NCBI RefSeq assembly: GCF_900155935.1
Contig: NZ_FTLW01000003.1
Location: 124,001-188,000, forward strand
Source: Solilutibacter tolerans
GTDB lineage: Bacteria; Pseudomonadota; Gammaproteobacteria; Xanthomonadales; Xanthomonadaceae
Direction: 5' to 3'
Length of the DNA: 64,000 nucleotides
Below are positions 20,981 through 30,736 of the stretch, in pieces. Positions within the stretch are counted from its first letter, which is position 1; every line of letters begins with the position of its first letter. The notes under the pieces were generated by a model. The model ran no database searches. It was given only the letters and a program-made list of their open reading frames with translations, and had not been told where the DNA came from. The translations under genes were made by a program, and so were the position numbers.

Positions 20981-21529
20981 ATGAACGACGATCTGGAAAT
21001 CCTCTATCAAGGCGACTGGCTGCGGCTGGTCAAACGCGGCAAATGGGAGGCTGTCGAGCGCTGCCACGGCGGCAACGGCATGGCGGTCATCGTGATCGCG
21101 GTGACACCCGCCGATGAAGTGCTATTCGTCGAGCAATACCGCATGCCATTACAGGCGCGCACCATCGAAATGCCTGCCGGCCTCGTCGGCGACGACCATG
21201 AGCATGATTCGCTGGAGGCTGCAGCAAGGCGTGAATTGATCGAAGAAACCGGTTGGGAGCCGCGTCGTGTGGATGTGCTACTGACCGGACCGACTTCGTC
21301 CGGCATGAGCAACGAGCGCATCGCCTTCGTGCGTGCGCGTGATCTGGTAAAAGTAGGCGCTGGTGGCGGCGTGGATAGCGAAGACATCATCGTGCATGCG
21401 GTGCCACGCGTCGAAGCGCCGCGCTGGCTGATGCAAAAGCATGCCGAGGGTTTTGAGCTGGATCTCAAACTCTGGGCTGGGTTGTGGATGATCGAACACA
21501 ACCCCGACGGCAGCCGCGCCGCGGATTGA
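20981..21529 (+). CDS. Nudix hydrolase (ADP-ribose pyrophosphatase-like)
   Basis: 182 aa Nudix protein. The Nudix helix is AAARRELIEETGWE (about 83-96), preceded by VEQYRMPLQARTIEMPAGLVG, which is typical of ADP-sugar pyrophosphatases. The first Glu of the Nudix box (Gx5Ex7REUxEE) is replaced by Asp at about 77 (HEHDSLEA), while the REL-EE core is intact, so metal binding is probably kept. The likely substrate is ADP-ribose or a related sugar nucleotide, by similarity. A hairpin overlapping the stop codon probably terminates transcription. Confidence 0.9.
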   Translation: MNDDLEILYQGDWLRLVKRGKWEAVERCHGGNGMAVIVIAVTPADEVLFVEQYRMPLQARTIEMPAGLVGDDHEHDSLEAAARRELIEETGWEPRRVDVLLTGPTSSGMSNERIAFVRARDLVKVGAGGGVDSEDIIVHAVPRVEAPRWLMQKHAEGFELDLKLWAGLWMIEHNPDGSRAAD

Positions 21530-21544
21530 CCGCGGCGGCGTTTT
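21517..21544 (+). terminator. intrinsic terminator after the Nudix gene
   Basis: Perfect 8-bp stem CGCCGCGG / CCGCGGCG (21517-21524 and 21530-21537) with the loop ATTGA, which contains the TGA stop; TTTT follows at 21541-21544. It lies between convergent genes. Confidence 0.7.
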
Positions 21545-21550
21545 GAGGTC

Positions 21551-21784
21551 TCAAGCCTTCTTGATGAACTCGGTCCGCAACACCAAGCCCTTGACCTTGT
21601 CGACATTGCATTCGATCAGGTCTTCGTCATCGGTCAGGCGGATGTTCTTGCATAACTGCCCACGCTTGAGCGTGACCGAGGTGCCCTTCACTTTCAGGTC
21701 CTTGATCAAGGTAACGCTGTCACCATCGGTCAGACGCGTGCCGTTGCTGTCCTTGACGATGATCTCGTCGTTGTCGTCACTCAT
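21551..21784 (-). CDS. PhnA/YjdM-like C-terminal domain protein
   Basis: 77 aa protein corresponding to the C-terminal beta domain of PhnA (YjdM) proteins: IIVKDSNGTRLTDGDSVTLI, DLKVKGTSVTLKRG and NIRLTDDEDLIECNVDKVKG. The N-terminal zinc ribbon of full-length PhnA is absent, so this is the short form. Despite the name, the family has no demonstrated role in phosphonate breakdown. It is convergent with the Nudix gene; the iminopeptidase gene lies upstream on the same strand. Confidence 0.85.
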   Translation of the reverse strand: MSDDNDEIIVKDSNGTRLTDGDSVTLIKDLKVKGTSVTLKRGQLCKNIRLTDDEDLIECNVDKVKGLVLRTEFIKKA

Positions 21785-21805
21785 GTGATCACTCCTCGAT
21801 GCGGA

Positions 21806-22759
21806 TTACAGCGCTTTCGGCGCGAATTGATCGGTGGCGCGGATCAAGGCATCGATGTTCTCCGCTTCGAACGCCGAATGCCCAGCGGTCGGTGAAATCA
21901 TCAGCTCTGCCTTCGGCCAAGCCTTGTGCAGATCCCAGGCATTGGCGACCGGACACACGACATCGTAACGTCCATGCACGATCACACCGGGAATGTCTTT
22001 GATGCGATCGACGTCGCGCAGCAGCTGATCATCGACTTCGAAAAACCCCTTGTTGACGAAGTAATGGTTCTCGATCCGCGCAAAAGCCAGCGCGAATTGC
22101 GCATCGCCGTGACTGTCGGCGTAGTCCTCGGGCACTTCGAGGTAGCTGGTGCCACCTTCCCAGATGCTCCAACGGCGCGCAGCTTCCAGACGCACGGCTT
22201 CGTCATCGCTGGTGAGACGCTTGTGATACGCCGCCATCAAGTCGCCACGCTCGGCTTCTGGGATGAATTCGCGATAGGGCTCGAACTGGTCCGGGAACAG
22301 GCGCGATGCGCCTTCCTGATAGAACCATTCCAGCTCCCAGCGACGCAACATGAAGATGCCGCGGAGCACCAGCTCGGTGACGCGCTCAGGATGTTTTTGC
22401 GCGTAGGCCAGTGCCAACGTTGAACCCCAGCTGCCACCGAACACTTGCCAATGTTCGATCTCCAGCATCTCGCGGATGCGCTCGATGTCGGCGACCAGGT
22501 CCCATGTGGTGTTGTCGTTCAAGTCCGCATGCGGCGTGCTGCGGCCCGCGCCGCGCTGATCGAACAACACGATGCGGTACTTGGACGGATCGTGGAAGCG
22601 GCGCATCGCGGCGTTGCAACCGCCGCCGGGACCGCCATGCAACATCACCACCGGTTTGCCATCGGAATTGCCGCACTCCTCCCAATATAGGGTGTGACGG
22701 TCATCGACCTTGAGCATGCCGCTCTTGGTCGGCTCGATCGGGGGATACAACGTGCGCAT
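21806..22759 (-). CDS. pip: proline iminopeptidase
   Basis: Alpha/beta hydrolase of peptidase family S33, 317 aa, removing N-terminal proline from peptides. Oxyanion-hole motif HGGPGGGC at about 41-48, FDQRGAGRSTPH, nucleophile elbow GGSWGSTLALAYA, acid in HGRYDVVCP and His in TAGHSAFE. N-terminal MRTLYPPIEPTKSGMLKV is typical of the bacterial enzyme. Cytoplasmic, with no signal peptide. Confidence 0.95.
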   Translation of the reverse strand: MRTLYPPIEPTKSGMLKVDDRHTLYWEECGNSDGKPVVMLHGGPGGGCNAAMRRFHDPSKYRIVLFDQRGAGRSTPHADLNDNTTWDLVADIERIREMLEIEHWQVFGGSWGSTLALAYAQKHPERVTELVLRGIFMLRRWELEWFYQEGASRLFPDQFEPYREFIPEAERGDLMAAYHKRLTSDDEAVRLEAARRWSIWEGGTSYLEVPEDYADSHGDAQFALAFARIENHYFVNKGFFEVDDQLLRDVDRIKDIPGVIVHGRYDVVCPVANAWDLHKAWPKAELMISPTAGHSAFEAENIDALIRATDQFAPKAL

Positions 22760-22801
22760 GGCGGGCTCCGCGTGCGAAAAGACGACAGTGTATCGCCTAG
22801 C

Positions 22802-23635
22802 TCAAATGCGACGCCCCAGCGTGATGCGGTCGCGGCCTTCCAGATCGCGGGCCGTTTGCACATCAGCGAAGCCGGCTGTCTCGAACAAAGCACGCACGGA
22901 TGCGCCTTGATTCCAACCGTGTTCGACCAGTAGCCAGCCATCCGGTTTGAGGTGGGATGTCGCCTGATTGGCGATCACGCGCAGGTCATCCAATCCATCA
23001 ACACCCGAAGCCAGCGCCGTCATAGGCTCAAACCGCAAGTCACCTTCACCCAAATGCGGGTCGCCAGACTCGATGTAAGGCGGATTACTGGCGATTAAAT
23101 CGAATCGCTCGCCTGCCAGCGGCGCAAACCAACTGCCTAAACGGAATTCGATATTGGCAATGTGATTTCTCTCTGCATTTTGGCGTGCGACGGCGAGCGC
23201 GGCCTCACTGAAATCCGTGGCCACCACCTGCGCACGTGGCCGCTCGCTGGCGATGGCGAGCGCAATCGCGCCGCTGCCGGTGCCAAGATCGGCAATGCAC
23301 ACGTCGACATCCTGCGGGATGCGTTCCAGCGCCAGTTCCACGAGCAGCTCGGTCTCAGGGCGCGGAATCAACGTGTCGGGCGTGACTGCGAGATCGAGCG
23401 TCCAAAAGCCGCGCGTGCCGCTCAAGTAAGCGACCGGCTCGCCGACTTCGCGCCGCGCGACCAAGGCCGCGAACGCGGCCGCATCGGCATCGCCCAAGCC
23501 ATCTTGCTCGTGCAGAAATAGCCATGTTCGGTCGCGGCCCAAGACATGCAACAGCAGCAATTCCGCATCAATGCGGTCGATGCGTGTCGCAGCGGCACGC
23601 AACGCTTCGGCAAGGGGGATGGGGCTATGCGACAT
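22802..23635 (-). CDS. prmC: peptide chain release factor N5-glutamine methyltransferase
   Basis: SAM-dependent enzyme that methylates the Gln of the GGQ motif in release factors. About 277 aa: an N-terminal helical substrate-binding domain, then the Rossmann fold with [16 protein letters not shown] (SAM binding), the substrate motif SNPPYI (NPPY about 184-187) and preceding [12 protein letters not shown]. Two in-frame Met codons, at 23641 and 23635, could start it. In many bacteria prmC follows prfA; here it is about 19 kb away, divergent from lhr. Confidence 0.95.
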   Translation of the reverse strand: MSHSPIPLAEALRAAATRIDRIDAELLLLHVLGRDRTWLFLHEQDGLGDADAAAFAALVARREVGEPVAYLSGTRGFWTLDLAVTPDTLIPRPETELLVELALERIPQDVDVCIADLGTGSGAIALAIASERPRAQVVATDFSEAALAVARQNAERNHIANIEFRLGSWFAPLAGERFDLIASNPPYIESGDPHLGEGDLRFEPMTALASGVDGLDDLRVIANQATSHLKPDGWLLVEHGWNQGASVRALFETAGFADVQTARDLEGRDRITLGRRI

Positions 23636-23762
23636 CCGCATAGCTTACGGGTCCGTCTCACCTGGCGAGACGCTCCGCGCGCACGCTCGCGCGATGGCTG
23701 CCCAGTTCCGTCTCGATTTCACCCCGCTGCCCTGCGTTCAGGCCTGCACCGGCCATGCAGCG

Positions 23763-23774
23763 GATAATCGTGGG
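23763..23774 (+). promoter_or_regulatory. candidate leaderless promoter of lhr
   Basis: GATAAT at 23763-23768 (5 of 6 matches to TATAAT) lies exactly six bases before the lhr ATG. Initiation there would give a leaderless mRNA. No clear -35 box is present and no Shine-Dalgarno is needed for such a transcript, although GTGGG precedes the ATG. Confidence 0.45.
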
Positions 23775-26700
23775 ATGCCGCTTCCTCCTGCCCTCGCGCC
23801 CTTCCACCCGGCGGTTGCCGGTTGGTTTGCACGGCGCTTCCCCGCGCCCACACCGGCGCAGGCCGAGGCATGGCCAGCGATCGCCGCGGGCGAGCATGTG
23901 CTGGTCGCCGCGCCCACCGGCTCAGGCAAGACGCTGACCGCCTTCCTTGCCGCCATCGATGCGCTGGTGCGCGAAGGCCTGGCGCACGGGCTGACCGATG
24001 CGACGCAGGTGCTGTACATCTCGCCGCTGAAGGCGCTCTCCAATGACATCCATCTGAATCTGGAAGCGCCGCTGGCCGGCATCCGTGAGGAACTCACGCA
24101 TCTGGGCCTGCCCGATGTCGAGATCCGCACCGCCGTGCGCACTGGCGACACCCCGCAGGCCGAGCGCGCCGCCTTGCGCAAACAGGCGCCGCATATCCTG
24201 GTCACCACGCCGGAATCGTTATACGTGTTGCTGGGCTCGGAATCGGGGCGCGCGATGCTGGCTTCGGTACGCAGCGTGATCGTCGATGAAATCCATGCCC
24301 TAGTGCAAAGCAAGCGCGGCAGTCATCTCGCCTTGTCGTTGGAACGACTCGAAGCACTGACCGGCCGCTCGCTGCAACGCGTCGGCCTATCCGCGACGCA
24401 AAAGCCCATCGATGCCGTGGCTCGCTTCCTCGTCGGCGCGGGTCATGTGGATGCCGATGGCCAGGCCCACTGCCGCATCATCGACATCGGCCATGATCGA
24501 AAGCGCGACCTCGCACTCGAAGTCCCGCCTACACCGCTCACCGCGGTCATTTCCAATGACCAGTGGGAGCAGATCTACCAACGCATCGCCGCGCTCGCGG
24601 CCGAACACCGCACCACGCTGGTGTTCGTCAACACACGTCGCATGGCCGAGCGTGCATCGCGCCATTTGGGCGACCTGCTTGGCAAGGAGCATGTCGCCGC
24701 GCATCACGGTTCGCTGGCCAAAGAACTACGGCTCGATGCAGAGCAACGTTTAAAGGCCGGCCAGCTGAAGGTGCTGGTGGCGACCGCATCGCTGGAGCTC
24801 GGCATCGATATCGGCGATGTCGACCTGGTCTGCCAGATCGGTTCGCCCCGCTCCATCGCCGCCTTCCTGCAGCGCGTGGGCCGCGCTGGCCACCATGTCG
24901 GCGGCGTGCCGAAGGGGCGTTTGTTCGCCACGACGCGCGACGAACTGGTGGAATGCGCGGCGCTGCTCGATTGCGTCAGGCGCGGTGAATTGGACGCGCT
25001 GATCATGCCGCCCGCACCACTGGACGTGCTGGCGCAGCAGATCGTCGCCGAGGTCGCCTGCCGCGAGTGGAAAGAAGACGCGCTCTACGAGTGCCTGCGT
25101 AGCGCTTGGCCGTACGCAACACTCACGCGCGACACCTATGACGATGTCGTACGCATGTTGGCCGACGGCTTCACCACACGGCGCGGCACGCGCGGCGCGT
25201 GGCTGCATCGCGATGCGGTGCACGGCGTGTTGCGTGGCCGCGCCGGTGCGCGCATGACCGCGACCATGTCCGGCGGCACCATTCCCGACACCGGCGACTA
25301 CGCCGTGGTACTCGATCCGGCTTCCATCCAGATCGGCACGGTCAACGAAGACTTCGCCATCGAAAGCGCGGCCGGCGACATCTTTCAATTAGGCAATGCG
25401 AGTTACCGCATCCTGCGCGTGGAGCCTGGCCGTGTGCGCGTGGAAGACGCGGAAGGCCTGCCGCCGTCAATTCCATTCTGGCTGGGCGAAGCGCCGGGCC
25501 GCACGGATGAGCTCTCGCTGGGCGTCTCACGCCTGCGCTCGACCATCGCCGAACGCATCGAAGTCAGCGGCAGTGATGCCGCCCTGCGCTGGCTGATCCA
25601 AGACGTGCATTTGAACGAAGCTGCGGCTCGCCAAATCGTCGATTACTGCGCGGAGCAACTCATCGCTTTTGGTCTCTTGCCCACGCGCGAGCGCATGGGG
25701 ATGGAGCGTTTCTTCGACGAATCCGGCGGCACCCAGCTCATCATCCATTCGCCACACGGCTCGCGCATCAACAAGGCCTGGGGGCTCGCGCTGCGCAAGC
25801 GTTTCTGTCGCAGCTTCAACTTCGAGCTGCAAGCCGCCGCCACCGAGAACGCGATCATCCTCTCGCTGTCCACCAGTCACAGCTTTCCCTTGGAGGATGT
25901 GACCAAGTTCTTGCACTCCAACTCGGCGCAGGATGTCTTGGTGCAAGCCTTGCTGGATGCACCGCTCTTCCCCGCACGCTGGCGCTGGAATGCGACCAAT
26001 GCCCTGGCCTTGCCGCGCTTCACCGGCGGCAAGAAAGTGCCGCCGCAACTGCAACGCATGAAATCGGAAGACTTGCTGGCAACGGTATTCCCGGATCAAG
26101 TCGCATGCCTGGAGAACATCGTCGGCGAGCGCGAAGTGCCCGACCATCCGCTGGTGGCGCAAACGCTGCATGACTGCCTTGAAGAAGCGATGGATTGCGA
26201 AGGGTGGCTGGCGATGTTGCGTCGGCTGGAGGCCGGCGACATCGAGATCGTCACGCGTGACCTGACTGCGCCCTCGCCTTTCGCCGCCGAAGTGCTCAAC
26301 GCCGCGCCGTATGCTTTCCTTGACGATGCACCGCTGGAAGAACGCCGCACACAGGCCGTGCAGACGCGCCGCTATACCGATCCCGAGCAAGCGCGCGACC
26401 TTGGCAAATTGGATGTCGCAGCGATCGAGCAAGTGCGCGAAGACGCATGGCCGCAGGCCCGCAACGTCGACGAGGCTCACGATGCCTTGATGAGCCTCGG
26501 CGCGATTCGCGATGACGAAGCGGATGCCAGCGGCTGGGCCGGCTTGCTCGATGCACTGGCCAAAGCACGACGCGCGACCCGATTCGACATCGACCACACG
26601 CGCTTTTGGGTCGCCGCCGAGCGCTTACCGATGATCAGCGCCGTGCACGCGCAGGCCAACCTCGATCCACCGATCAGCGCGCCAGCGGAATACGCCGCGC

Positions 26701-28133
26701 AAGACTGGCCACGCGAAGACGCCCTACGCGAATGGGTGCGCATGCGCCTGACCGCCAGCGGCCCGATCACCACCGCGCACCTGTCCCACACCCTCGCCAT
26801 ACCCGCCAGCGACATCGAGCTGGCGCTCGCTGCACTGGAGCGCGACGGCTATGCGATGCGCGGTCACTTCGACGAAACCATCGACGGCGAGCAGTGGTGC
26901 GAACGGAACCTGCTGGCGCGCGTGCACCGCCTGACCCTGGGGCGATTGCGGCGCGAGATCGAACCCGTCTCGCCGCAGGATTTCATGCGTTTCCTGTGCG
27001 ATTGGCAGCATGTCGCGCCGCATACGCGCCTGCGCGGGCCTGAGGCCTTGTCGAAAGTACTCGGCCAACTGGAAGGTTATGAAGCGGCTGCAGGTGCATG
27101 GGAGTCCGAACTCCTTCCCGCGCGCCTCGCCGATTACTCGATTCACTGGCTGGATGAGCAATGCAGCGCCGGCCGCGTGCGTTGGTCACGTCTGCGGCCG
27201 GCTGTTGAAGGCAGCAGCGGAAAATCGCCCGTGCGCGCCACGCCGATTGTCCTGCTGCCGCGGCGCGAGCAAGCCACGTGGATGCGGCTGGCAGCCGAGC
27301 CCGATGCGGCGGCGCTGTCATCGCGCGCGGCCAAGGTGGCGGAGGCGTTGAAACATCACGGCGCGCTTTTCTTCGACGAGTTGCTCAATGAATCGCGTCT
27401 GTTGCAGACTGAACTTGAAGACGCGCTCGCGGAACTGGTCGCACGCGGCATGGTCAGCTGTGACAGCTTTGCCGGCCTTCGTGCCTTGCTGCTGCCGCAG
27501 GGCAAACGGCCGAAGGCCTCGAATCGATTGCGACGCGGACGGGTATCCGGTATCCACGATGCAGGCCGTTGGTCGCTGCTGCGCCGCCCGCTGCTGGACG
27601 AGGCCGATACCCCTGACACCGCGTTGGAGCACGTCGCCCGCGTCCTGCTGCGTCGCTATGGCATGGTCTGCTGGCGCCTCTTGGAGCGCGAAGCCGGCTG
27701 GCTGCCACCGTGGCGCGAGTTGCTGCGCGTGTATCGACGGATGGAGGCGCGTGGCGAGGTGCGCGGCGGGCGCTTCGTCGCGGGCCTTGTCGGTGAGCAG
27801 TTCGCCCTGCCCGAGGCCGTCGCCGTGCTGCGTCAGGTCCGCAAACGCGAGGCCGATGGCGCGATGTTGGTGCTCTCGGCCACCGATCCGCTGAACCTGG
27901 TCGGCACCCTCCTGCCCGGCGACAAGGTGCCACGCACCCCGGGCAACCGGCTGCTGCTGCGCGATGGCGTGCCGCTGGCGGCGTGGATCGGTGGGGAGTT
28001 CCGCCCGCTGGCCGACCTGTCACCGATTGATGCGACATCCGCCCAAACGCTGTTGCAACAAGCCCCGGCGCATCGCCGACGCAGCCAGTTGGCGAGCCCT
28101 GTGATTGATGCGGCTTCCCATATCGATAGCTGA
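23775..28133 (+). CDS. lhr: large ATP-dependent helicase Lhr
   Basis: Superfamily 2 DEAD/H helicase of about 1452 aa, the size of full-length bacterial Lhr. RecA domain 1 has Walker A APTGSGKT (about 46-53) and the DEIH box ([10 protein letters not shown], 171-174). RecA domain 2 has [16 protein letters not shown], the motif V region [21 protein letters not shown] and motif [10 protein letters not shown]. Then come the Lhr-specific winged-helix and beta-barrel modules, and a C-terminal extension of about 550 residues typical of long Lhr. Acts in DNA repair as a 3'-5' translocase. The ATG at [13 protein letters not shown] was chosen; the open frame extends 204 bases upstream, partly inside prmC, but that part has no family similarity. 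Confidence 0.95.
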   Translation: MPLPPALAPFHPAVAGWFARRFPAPTPAQAEAWPAIAAGEHVLVAAPTGSGKTLTAFLAAIDALVREGLAHGLTDATQVLYISPLKALSNDIHLNLEAPLAGIREELTHLGLPDVEIRTAVRTGDTPQAERAALRKQAPHILVTTPESLYVLLGSESGRAMLASVRSVIVDEIHALVQSKRGSHLALSLERLEALTGRSLQRVGLSATQKPIDAVARFLVGAGHVDADGQAHCRIIDIGHDRKRDLALEVPPTPLTAVISNDQWEQIYQRIAALAAEHRTTLVFVNTRRMAERASRHLGDLLGKEHVAAHHGSLAKELRLDAEQRLKAGQLKVLVATASLELGIDIGDVDLVCQIGSPRSIAAFLQRVGRAGHHVGGVPKGRLFATTRDELVECAALLDCVRRGELDALIMPPAPLDVLAQQIVAEVACREWKEDALYECLRSAWPYATLTRDTYDDVVRMLADGFTTRRGTRGAWLHRDAVHGVLRGRAGARMTATMSGGTIPDTGDYAVVLDPASIQIGTVNEDFAIESAAGDIFQLGNASYRILRVEPGRVRVEDAEGLPPSIPFWLGEAPGRTDELSLGVSRLRSTIAERIEVSGSDAALRWLIQDVHLNEAAARQIVDYCAEQLIAFGLLPTRERMGMERFFDESGGTQLIIHSPHGSRINKAWGLALRKRFCRSFNFELQAAATENAIILSLSTSHSFPLEDVTKFLHSNSAQDVLVQALLDAPLFPARWRWNATNALALPRFTGGKKVPPQLQRMKSEDLLATVFPDQVACLENIVGEREVPDHPLVAQTLHDCLEEAMDCEGWLAMLRRLEAGDIEIVTRDLTAPSPFAAEVLNAAPYAFLDDAPLEERRTQAVQTRRYTDPEQARDLGKLDVAAIEQVREDAWPQARNVDEAHDALMSLGAIRDDEADASGWAGLLDALAKARRATRFDIDHTRFWVAAERLPMISAVHAQANLDPPISAPAEYAAQDWPREDALREWVRMRLTASGPITTAHLSHTLAIPASDIELALAALERDGYAMRGHFDETIDGEQWCERNLLARVHRLTLGRLRREIEPVSPQDFMRFLCDWQHVAPHTRLRGPEALSKVLGQLEGYEAAAGAWESELLPARLADYSIHWLDEQCSAGRVRWSRLRPAVEGSSGKSPVRATPIVLLPRREQATWMRLAAEPDAAALSSRAAKVAEALKHHGALFFDELLNESRLLQTELEDALAELVARGMVSCDSFAGLRALLLPQGKRPKASNRLRRGRVSGIHDAGRWSLLRRPLLDEADTPDTALEHVARVLLRRYGMVCWRLLEREAGWLPPWRELLRVYRRMEARGEVRGGRFVAGLVGEQFALPEAVAVLRQVRKREADGAMLVLSATDPLNLVGTLLPGDKVPRTPGNRLLLRDGVPLAAWIGGEFRPLADLSPIDATSAQTLLQQAPAHRRRSQLASPVIDAASHIDS

Positions 28134-28191
28134 TATCTATCGATAGAATTCCAACTATCGATTTGAATTATCAATGGATGATGCCTACCCT
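28121..28191 (+). promoter_or_regulatory. operator and promoter region of ahpC (probable OxyR target)
   Basis: AT-rich island after the lhr stop. It contains three ATCGATAG-type elements: TATCGATAG (28121-28129), CTATCGATAG (28137-28146) and CTATCGAT (28155-28162). The first two form a perfect 9-bp inverted repeat with a 7-base spacer, giving ATAG-N7-CTAT as in OxyR half-site pairs; the next pair has an 8-base spacer. TTGAAT (28163-28168) with TACCCT 17 bases on is a possible -35/-10, directly abutting the last element, as expected for activation by OxyR. The oxyR gene lies 2.6 kb downstream. Confidence 0.6.
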
Positions 28192-28262
28192 ATTGCAGTC
28201 GGACAGGTATCCCCCTGCCCGATCTCAATCAAGCCCCCCGCATTCATCCACAGGAGTTATCG

Positions 28263-28826
28263 ATGTCCCTGATCAATACCGAAGTCCAGCCGTTCAAGGC
28301 CAATGCATTCAAGAACGGCGAATTCATCTCCGTCACCGAGGCCGATCTGAAGGGCAAGTGGTCGGTCCTGATCTTCATGCCTGCTGCCTTCACCTTCAAC
28401 TGCCCGACCGAAATCGAAGACGCCGCCGATCATTACGCCGAGTTCGAAAAGGCCGGCGCCCAGGTGTTCATCGTCACCACCGACACCCACTTCTCGCACA
28501 AGGTGTGGCACGAGACCTCGCCGGCCGTCGGCAAGGCCAAGTTCGCCCTGGTCGGCGACCCGACCCACGCCCTGTCGAAGGCGTTCGACGTGCTGATCCC
28601 GGAAGAAGGCCTGGCCCTGCGCGGCACCTTCGTGATCAACCCGGACGGCGTGATCAAGACGATGGAAGTGCACGACAACGCCATCGCACGTGACGTCACC
28701 GAAACCCTGCGCAAGCTGCAGGCCGCGCAGTACGTCGCCAACCACGACGGCGAAGTGTGCCCGGCCAAGTGGAAGGAAGGTCAAAAAACCCTGAAGCCGT
28801 CGCTCGACCTCGTCGGCAAAATCTGA
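28263..28826 (+). CDS. ahpC: alkyl hydroperoxide reductase C (peroxiredoxin)
   Basis: Typical 2-Cys peroxiredoxin of 187 aa that reduces H2O2, organic peroxides and peroxynitrite. Peroxidatic Cys47 lies in FTFNCPTE and resolving Cys166 in GEVCPAKW; the C-terminal LDLVGKI tail is that of the AhpC/Prx1 group. It is reduced by AhpF, encoded next. AGGAG precedes the ATG by 6 bases. Expression is probably controlled by OxyR through the upstream repeats. The hairpin-rich gap before ahpF suggests that ahpC has its own abundant transcript, as known for Xanthomonas. Confidence 0.97.
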   Translation: MSLINTEVQPFKANAFKNGEFISVTEADLKGKWSVLIFMPAAFTFNCPTEIEDAADHYAEFEKAGAQVFIVTTDTHFSHKVWHETSPAVGKAKFALVGDPTHALSKAFDVLIPEEGLALRGTFVINPDGVIKTMEVHDNAIARDVTETLRKLQAAQYVANHDGEVCPAKWKEGQKTLKPSLDLVGKI

Positions 28827-28952
28827 TTACAGCTACTGCGCTCGCGGAGGCTATGCCGCTGCGCTTGCTCGAAAGGGTCGTGGACTCTCGGTCCACTCCC
28901 CTTCCTCCGCAGCTTGCGACTACGCCTGCGCATCGCTCGTCACGCTGTAATC
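28825..28952. repeat. long imperfect palindrome between ahpC and ahpF
   Basis: Bounded by the inverted repeat GATTACAGC (28825-28833, overlapping the ahpC stop) and GCTGTAATC (28944-28952). The interior arms are alignable as an imperfect inverted repeat, with GCGCTCGCGGAGGC on the left matched by the complement of GCCTGCGCATCGC on the right. The apex is a GTGGAC-TCTCG-GTCCAC hairpin (28880-28896). There is no ORF of family character. Best reading: a structured intergenic element (terminator/mRNA stabiliser) or a small non-autonomous palindromic repeat. Confidence 0.55.
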
Positions 28953-28967
28953 CGTTGCGATAACCCG

Positions 28968-28990
28968 CCCTCTCCGTGCTTCGGAGAGGG
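28968..28990. terminator. hairpin in the ahpC-ahpF gap
   Basis: Perfect 9-bp stem CCCTCTCCG / CGGAGAGGG with the loop TGCTT, followed by TTGGGAAGAAGGGGTG rather than a U-run. The sequence resembles the GAGAGGGTTGGG type palindromes scattered in xanthomonad intergenic DNA. It may attenuate transcription into ahpF or act as an mRNA 3'-end stabiliser. The remaining 135 bases to ahpF hold nothing else I can identify. Confidence 0.5.
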
Positions 28991-29125
28991 TTGGGAAGAA
29001 GGGGTGATGTCGCTTCGTCTCGCGCCTTTTTCCCAGCCCTCTCATCGCCTCCCGTGCCAACGGCGCGATGGCCACGCCTACCCGATTTTTGACTTCAACG
29101 ATCCAACATCCCCAAGGAGTCCGAC

Positions 29126-30736
29126 ATGCTTGATACCGAACTCAAAGCCCAGCTCGCCGCCTACCTGGAACGTCTGCAGGCACCGCTGACCCTGATCGCC
29201 ACGCTGGATGCCACCGACGCCAGCCGCGACATGCGCGCGCTGCTCGGCGACATCGTCGATGCCGGCGCGGGTCGCATTTCACTGAAGGATGCGGGCGAAG
29301 CGGGCGTCGAGCCCGGCAGCCGCCTGCCCAGCTTCCGCATCACCCGCGCGGATGCCGACATCGGTGTGGAATTCGCCGGCCTGCCGCTTGGCCACGAATT
29401 CACCTCCTTGGTGCTCGCATTGCTGCATGTCGGCAAGCACCCGCCGAAACTCACCGAGGACGACATCGCGCGGATCAAGTCGCTGGAAGGCAATGGCCCG
29501 GACAGCGAGCTGCACTTCGAGACGTTCTTCTCGCAGTCCTGCCAAAGCTGCCCGGACGTGGTGCAGTCGCTCAACACGATGGCCGCGCTCAACCCGCGCA
29601 TCCGTCACAGCGCGGTCGATGGCGCGGCATTCAGTGATGAAATGGAAGAGCGCGGCGTGATGGCCGTGCCCACCGTGCTGCTCAACGGCCAACCGTTCGG
29701 CACCGGTCGCATGGGCATGGCGGAGATCATCGCCAAGCTGGACACCGGCGCGGGCGAGAAAGCCGCGAAGGCGATTAGCGAAAAAGCCCCGTTCGATGTC
29801 CTCGTCGTCGGTGGCGGCCCGGCGGGCGCTGCCGCGGCGATCTATGCCGCACGCAAGGGCATCCGCACGGGCGTCCTGGCCGAGCGCTTCGGCGGCCAGG
29901 TGCTGGACACGCTCGCCATCGAGAACTTCGTTTCGGTGAGTCATACCGAAGGCCCGCAGATGGCCACCGCCCTCGAAGCCCACGTCGCCGACTACGAGGT
30001 GGACGTGATGAACCTGCAGCGCGCGGAAAAGCTTGAGAAAACCGATGACGGCTTCCGCCTGACCACCGCGAGCGGCGCGACCTTGCAGGCGAAGTCCGTG
30101 ATCGTCTCGACCGGTGCGCGCTGGCGCAAGATGGGCGTGCCCGGCGAAGACCAGTACATGACCAAGGGCGTGGCGTTCTGCCCGCACTGCGATGGCCCGT
30201 TGTTCAAGGGCAAGCGCGTGGCGGTGATCGGCGGCGGCAACTCGGGCGTGGAGGCCGCGATCGACCTCGCCGGCATCGTTGGCCATGTCACCTTGATCGA
30301 ATTCGACAGCCAACTGCGCGCCGATGAAGTGCTGCAAGCCAAGCTGCGCAGCCTGCCCAACGTCGCCATCATCACCTCGGCGTTGACCACCGAAGTGCTG
30401 GGCGATGGCAGCAAGGTCACCGGCCTTGTGTACGAAGACCGCACCACGGGTGAAAAGCACAATGTCGAACTCGAAGGCATCTTCGTGCAGATCGGCCTGT
30501 TGCCGAACACTGAGTGGTTGAAGGACAGCGGCGTCAGCTTGAGCCCGCGTGGCGAGATCGTCATTGATGACCGCGGCGCGACGTCGCTGCCCGGCGTGCT
30601 GGCGGCAGGTGACGCGACCACGGTGCCGTACAAGCAGATCATCATCGCGATGGGCGCAGGCGCGACGGCCTCGCTGTCGGCGTTTGATCACCTGATCCGG
30701 ACCTCCGCCCCGGTTGCGCAGGCGCAAGCCGCGTGA
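29126..30736 (+). CDS. ahpF: alkyl hydroperoxide reductase subunit F
   Basis: NADH-dependent flavoprotein of 536 aa that regenerates AhpC. The N-terminal tandem thioredoxin-fold domain carries the redox pair Cys139-Gln-Ser-Cys142 (SQSCQSCPD). The C-terminal part is thioredoxin reductase-like, with FAD motif [17 protein letters not shown] (about 230-246), active site FCPHCDG (Cys352/Cys355) and NAD motif [20 protein letters not shown] lies upstream of the ATG. Its stop overlaps the oxyR GTG by 4 bases, so ahpF and oxyR form one translation unit. Confidence 0.97.
   Translation: MLDTELKAQLAAYLERLQAPLTLIATLDATDASRDMRALLGDIVDAGAGRISLKDAGEAGVEPGSRLPSFRITRADADIGVEFAGLPLGHEFTSLVLALLHVGKHPPKLTEDDIARIKSLEGNGPDSELHFETFFSQSCQSCPDVVQSLNTMAALNPRIRHSAVDGAAFSDEMEERGVMAVPTVLLNGQPFGTGRMGMAEIIAKLDTGAGEKAAKAISEKAPFDVLVVGGGPAGAAAAIYAARKGIRTGVLAERFGGQVLDTLAIENFVSVSHTEGPQMATALEAHVADYEVDVMNLQRAEKLEKTDDGFRLTTASGATLQAKSVIVSTGARWRKMGVPGEDQYMTKGVAFCPHCDGPLFKGKRVAVIGGGNSGVEAAIDLAGIVGHVTLIEFDSQLRADEVLQAKLRSLPNVAIITSALTTEVLGDGSKVTGLVYEDRTTGEKHNVELEGIFVQIGLLPNTEWLKDSGVSLSPRGEIVIDDRGATSLPGVLAAGDATTVPYKQIIIAMGAGATASLSAFDHLIRTSAPVAQAQAA

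Noticed and set aside
23571-23774. N-terminal extension of lhr overlapping prmC
   Set aside because: No similarity to Lhr; the helicase domain starts naturally at the later ATG, which has GATAAT six bases upstream.
29279-30727. 482-codon minus-strand frame opposite ahpF
   Set aside because: Shadow of ahpF; no family similarity and low-complexity His/Ala/Arg composition.
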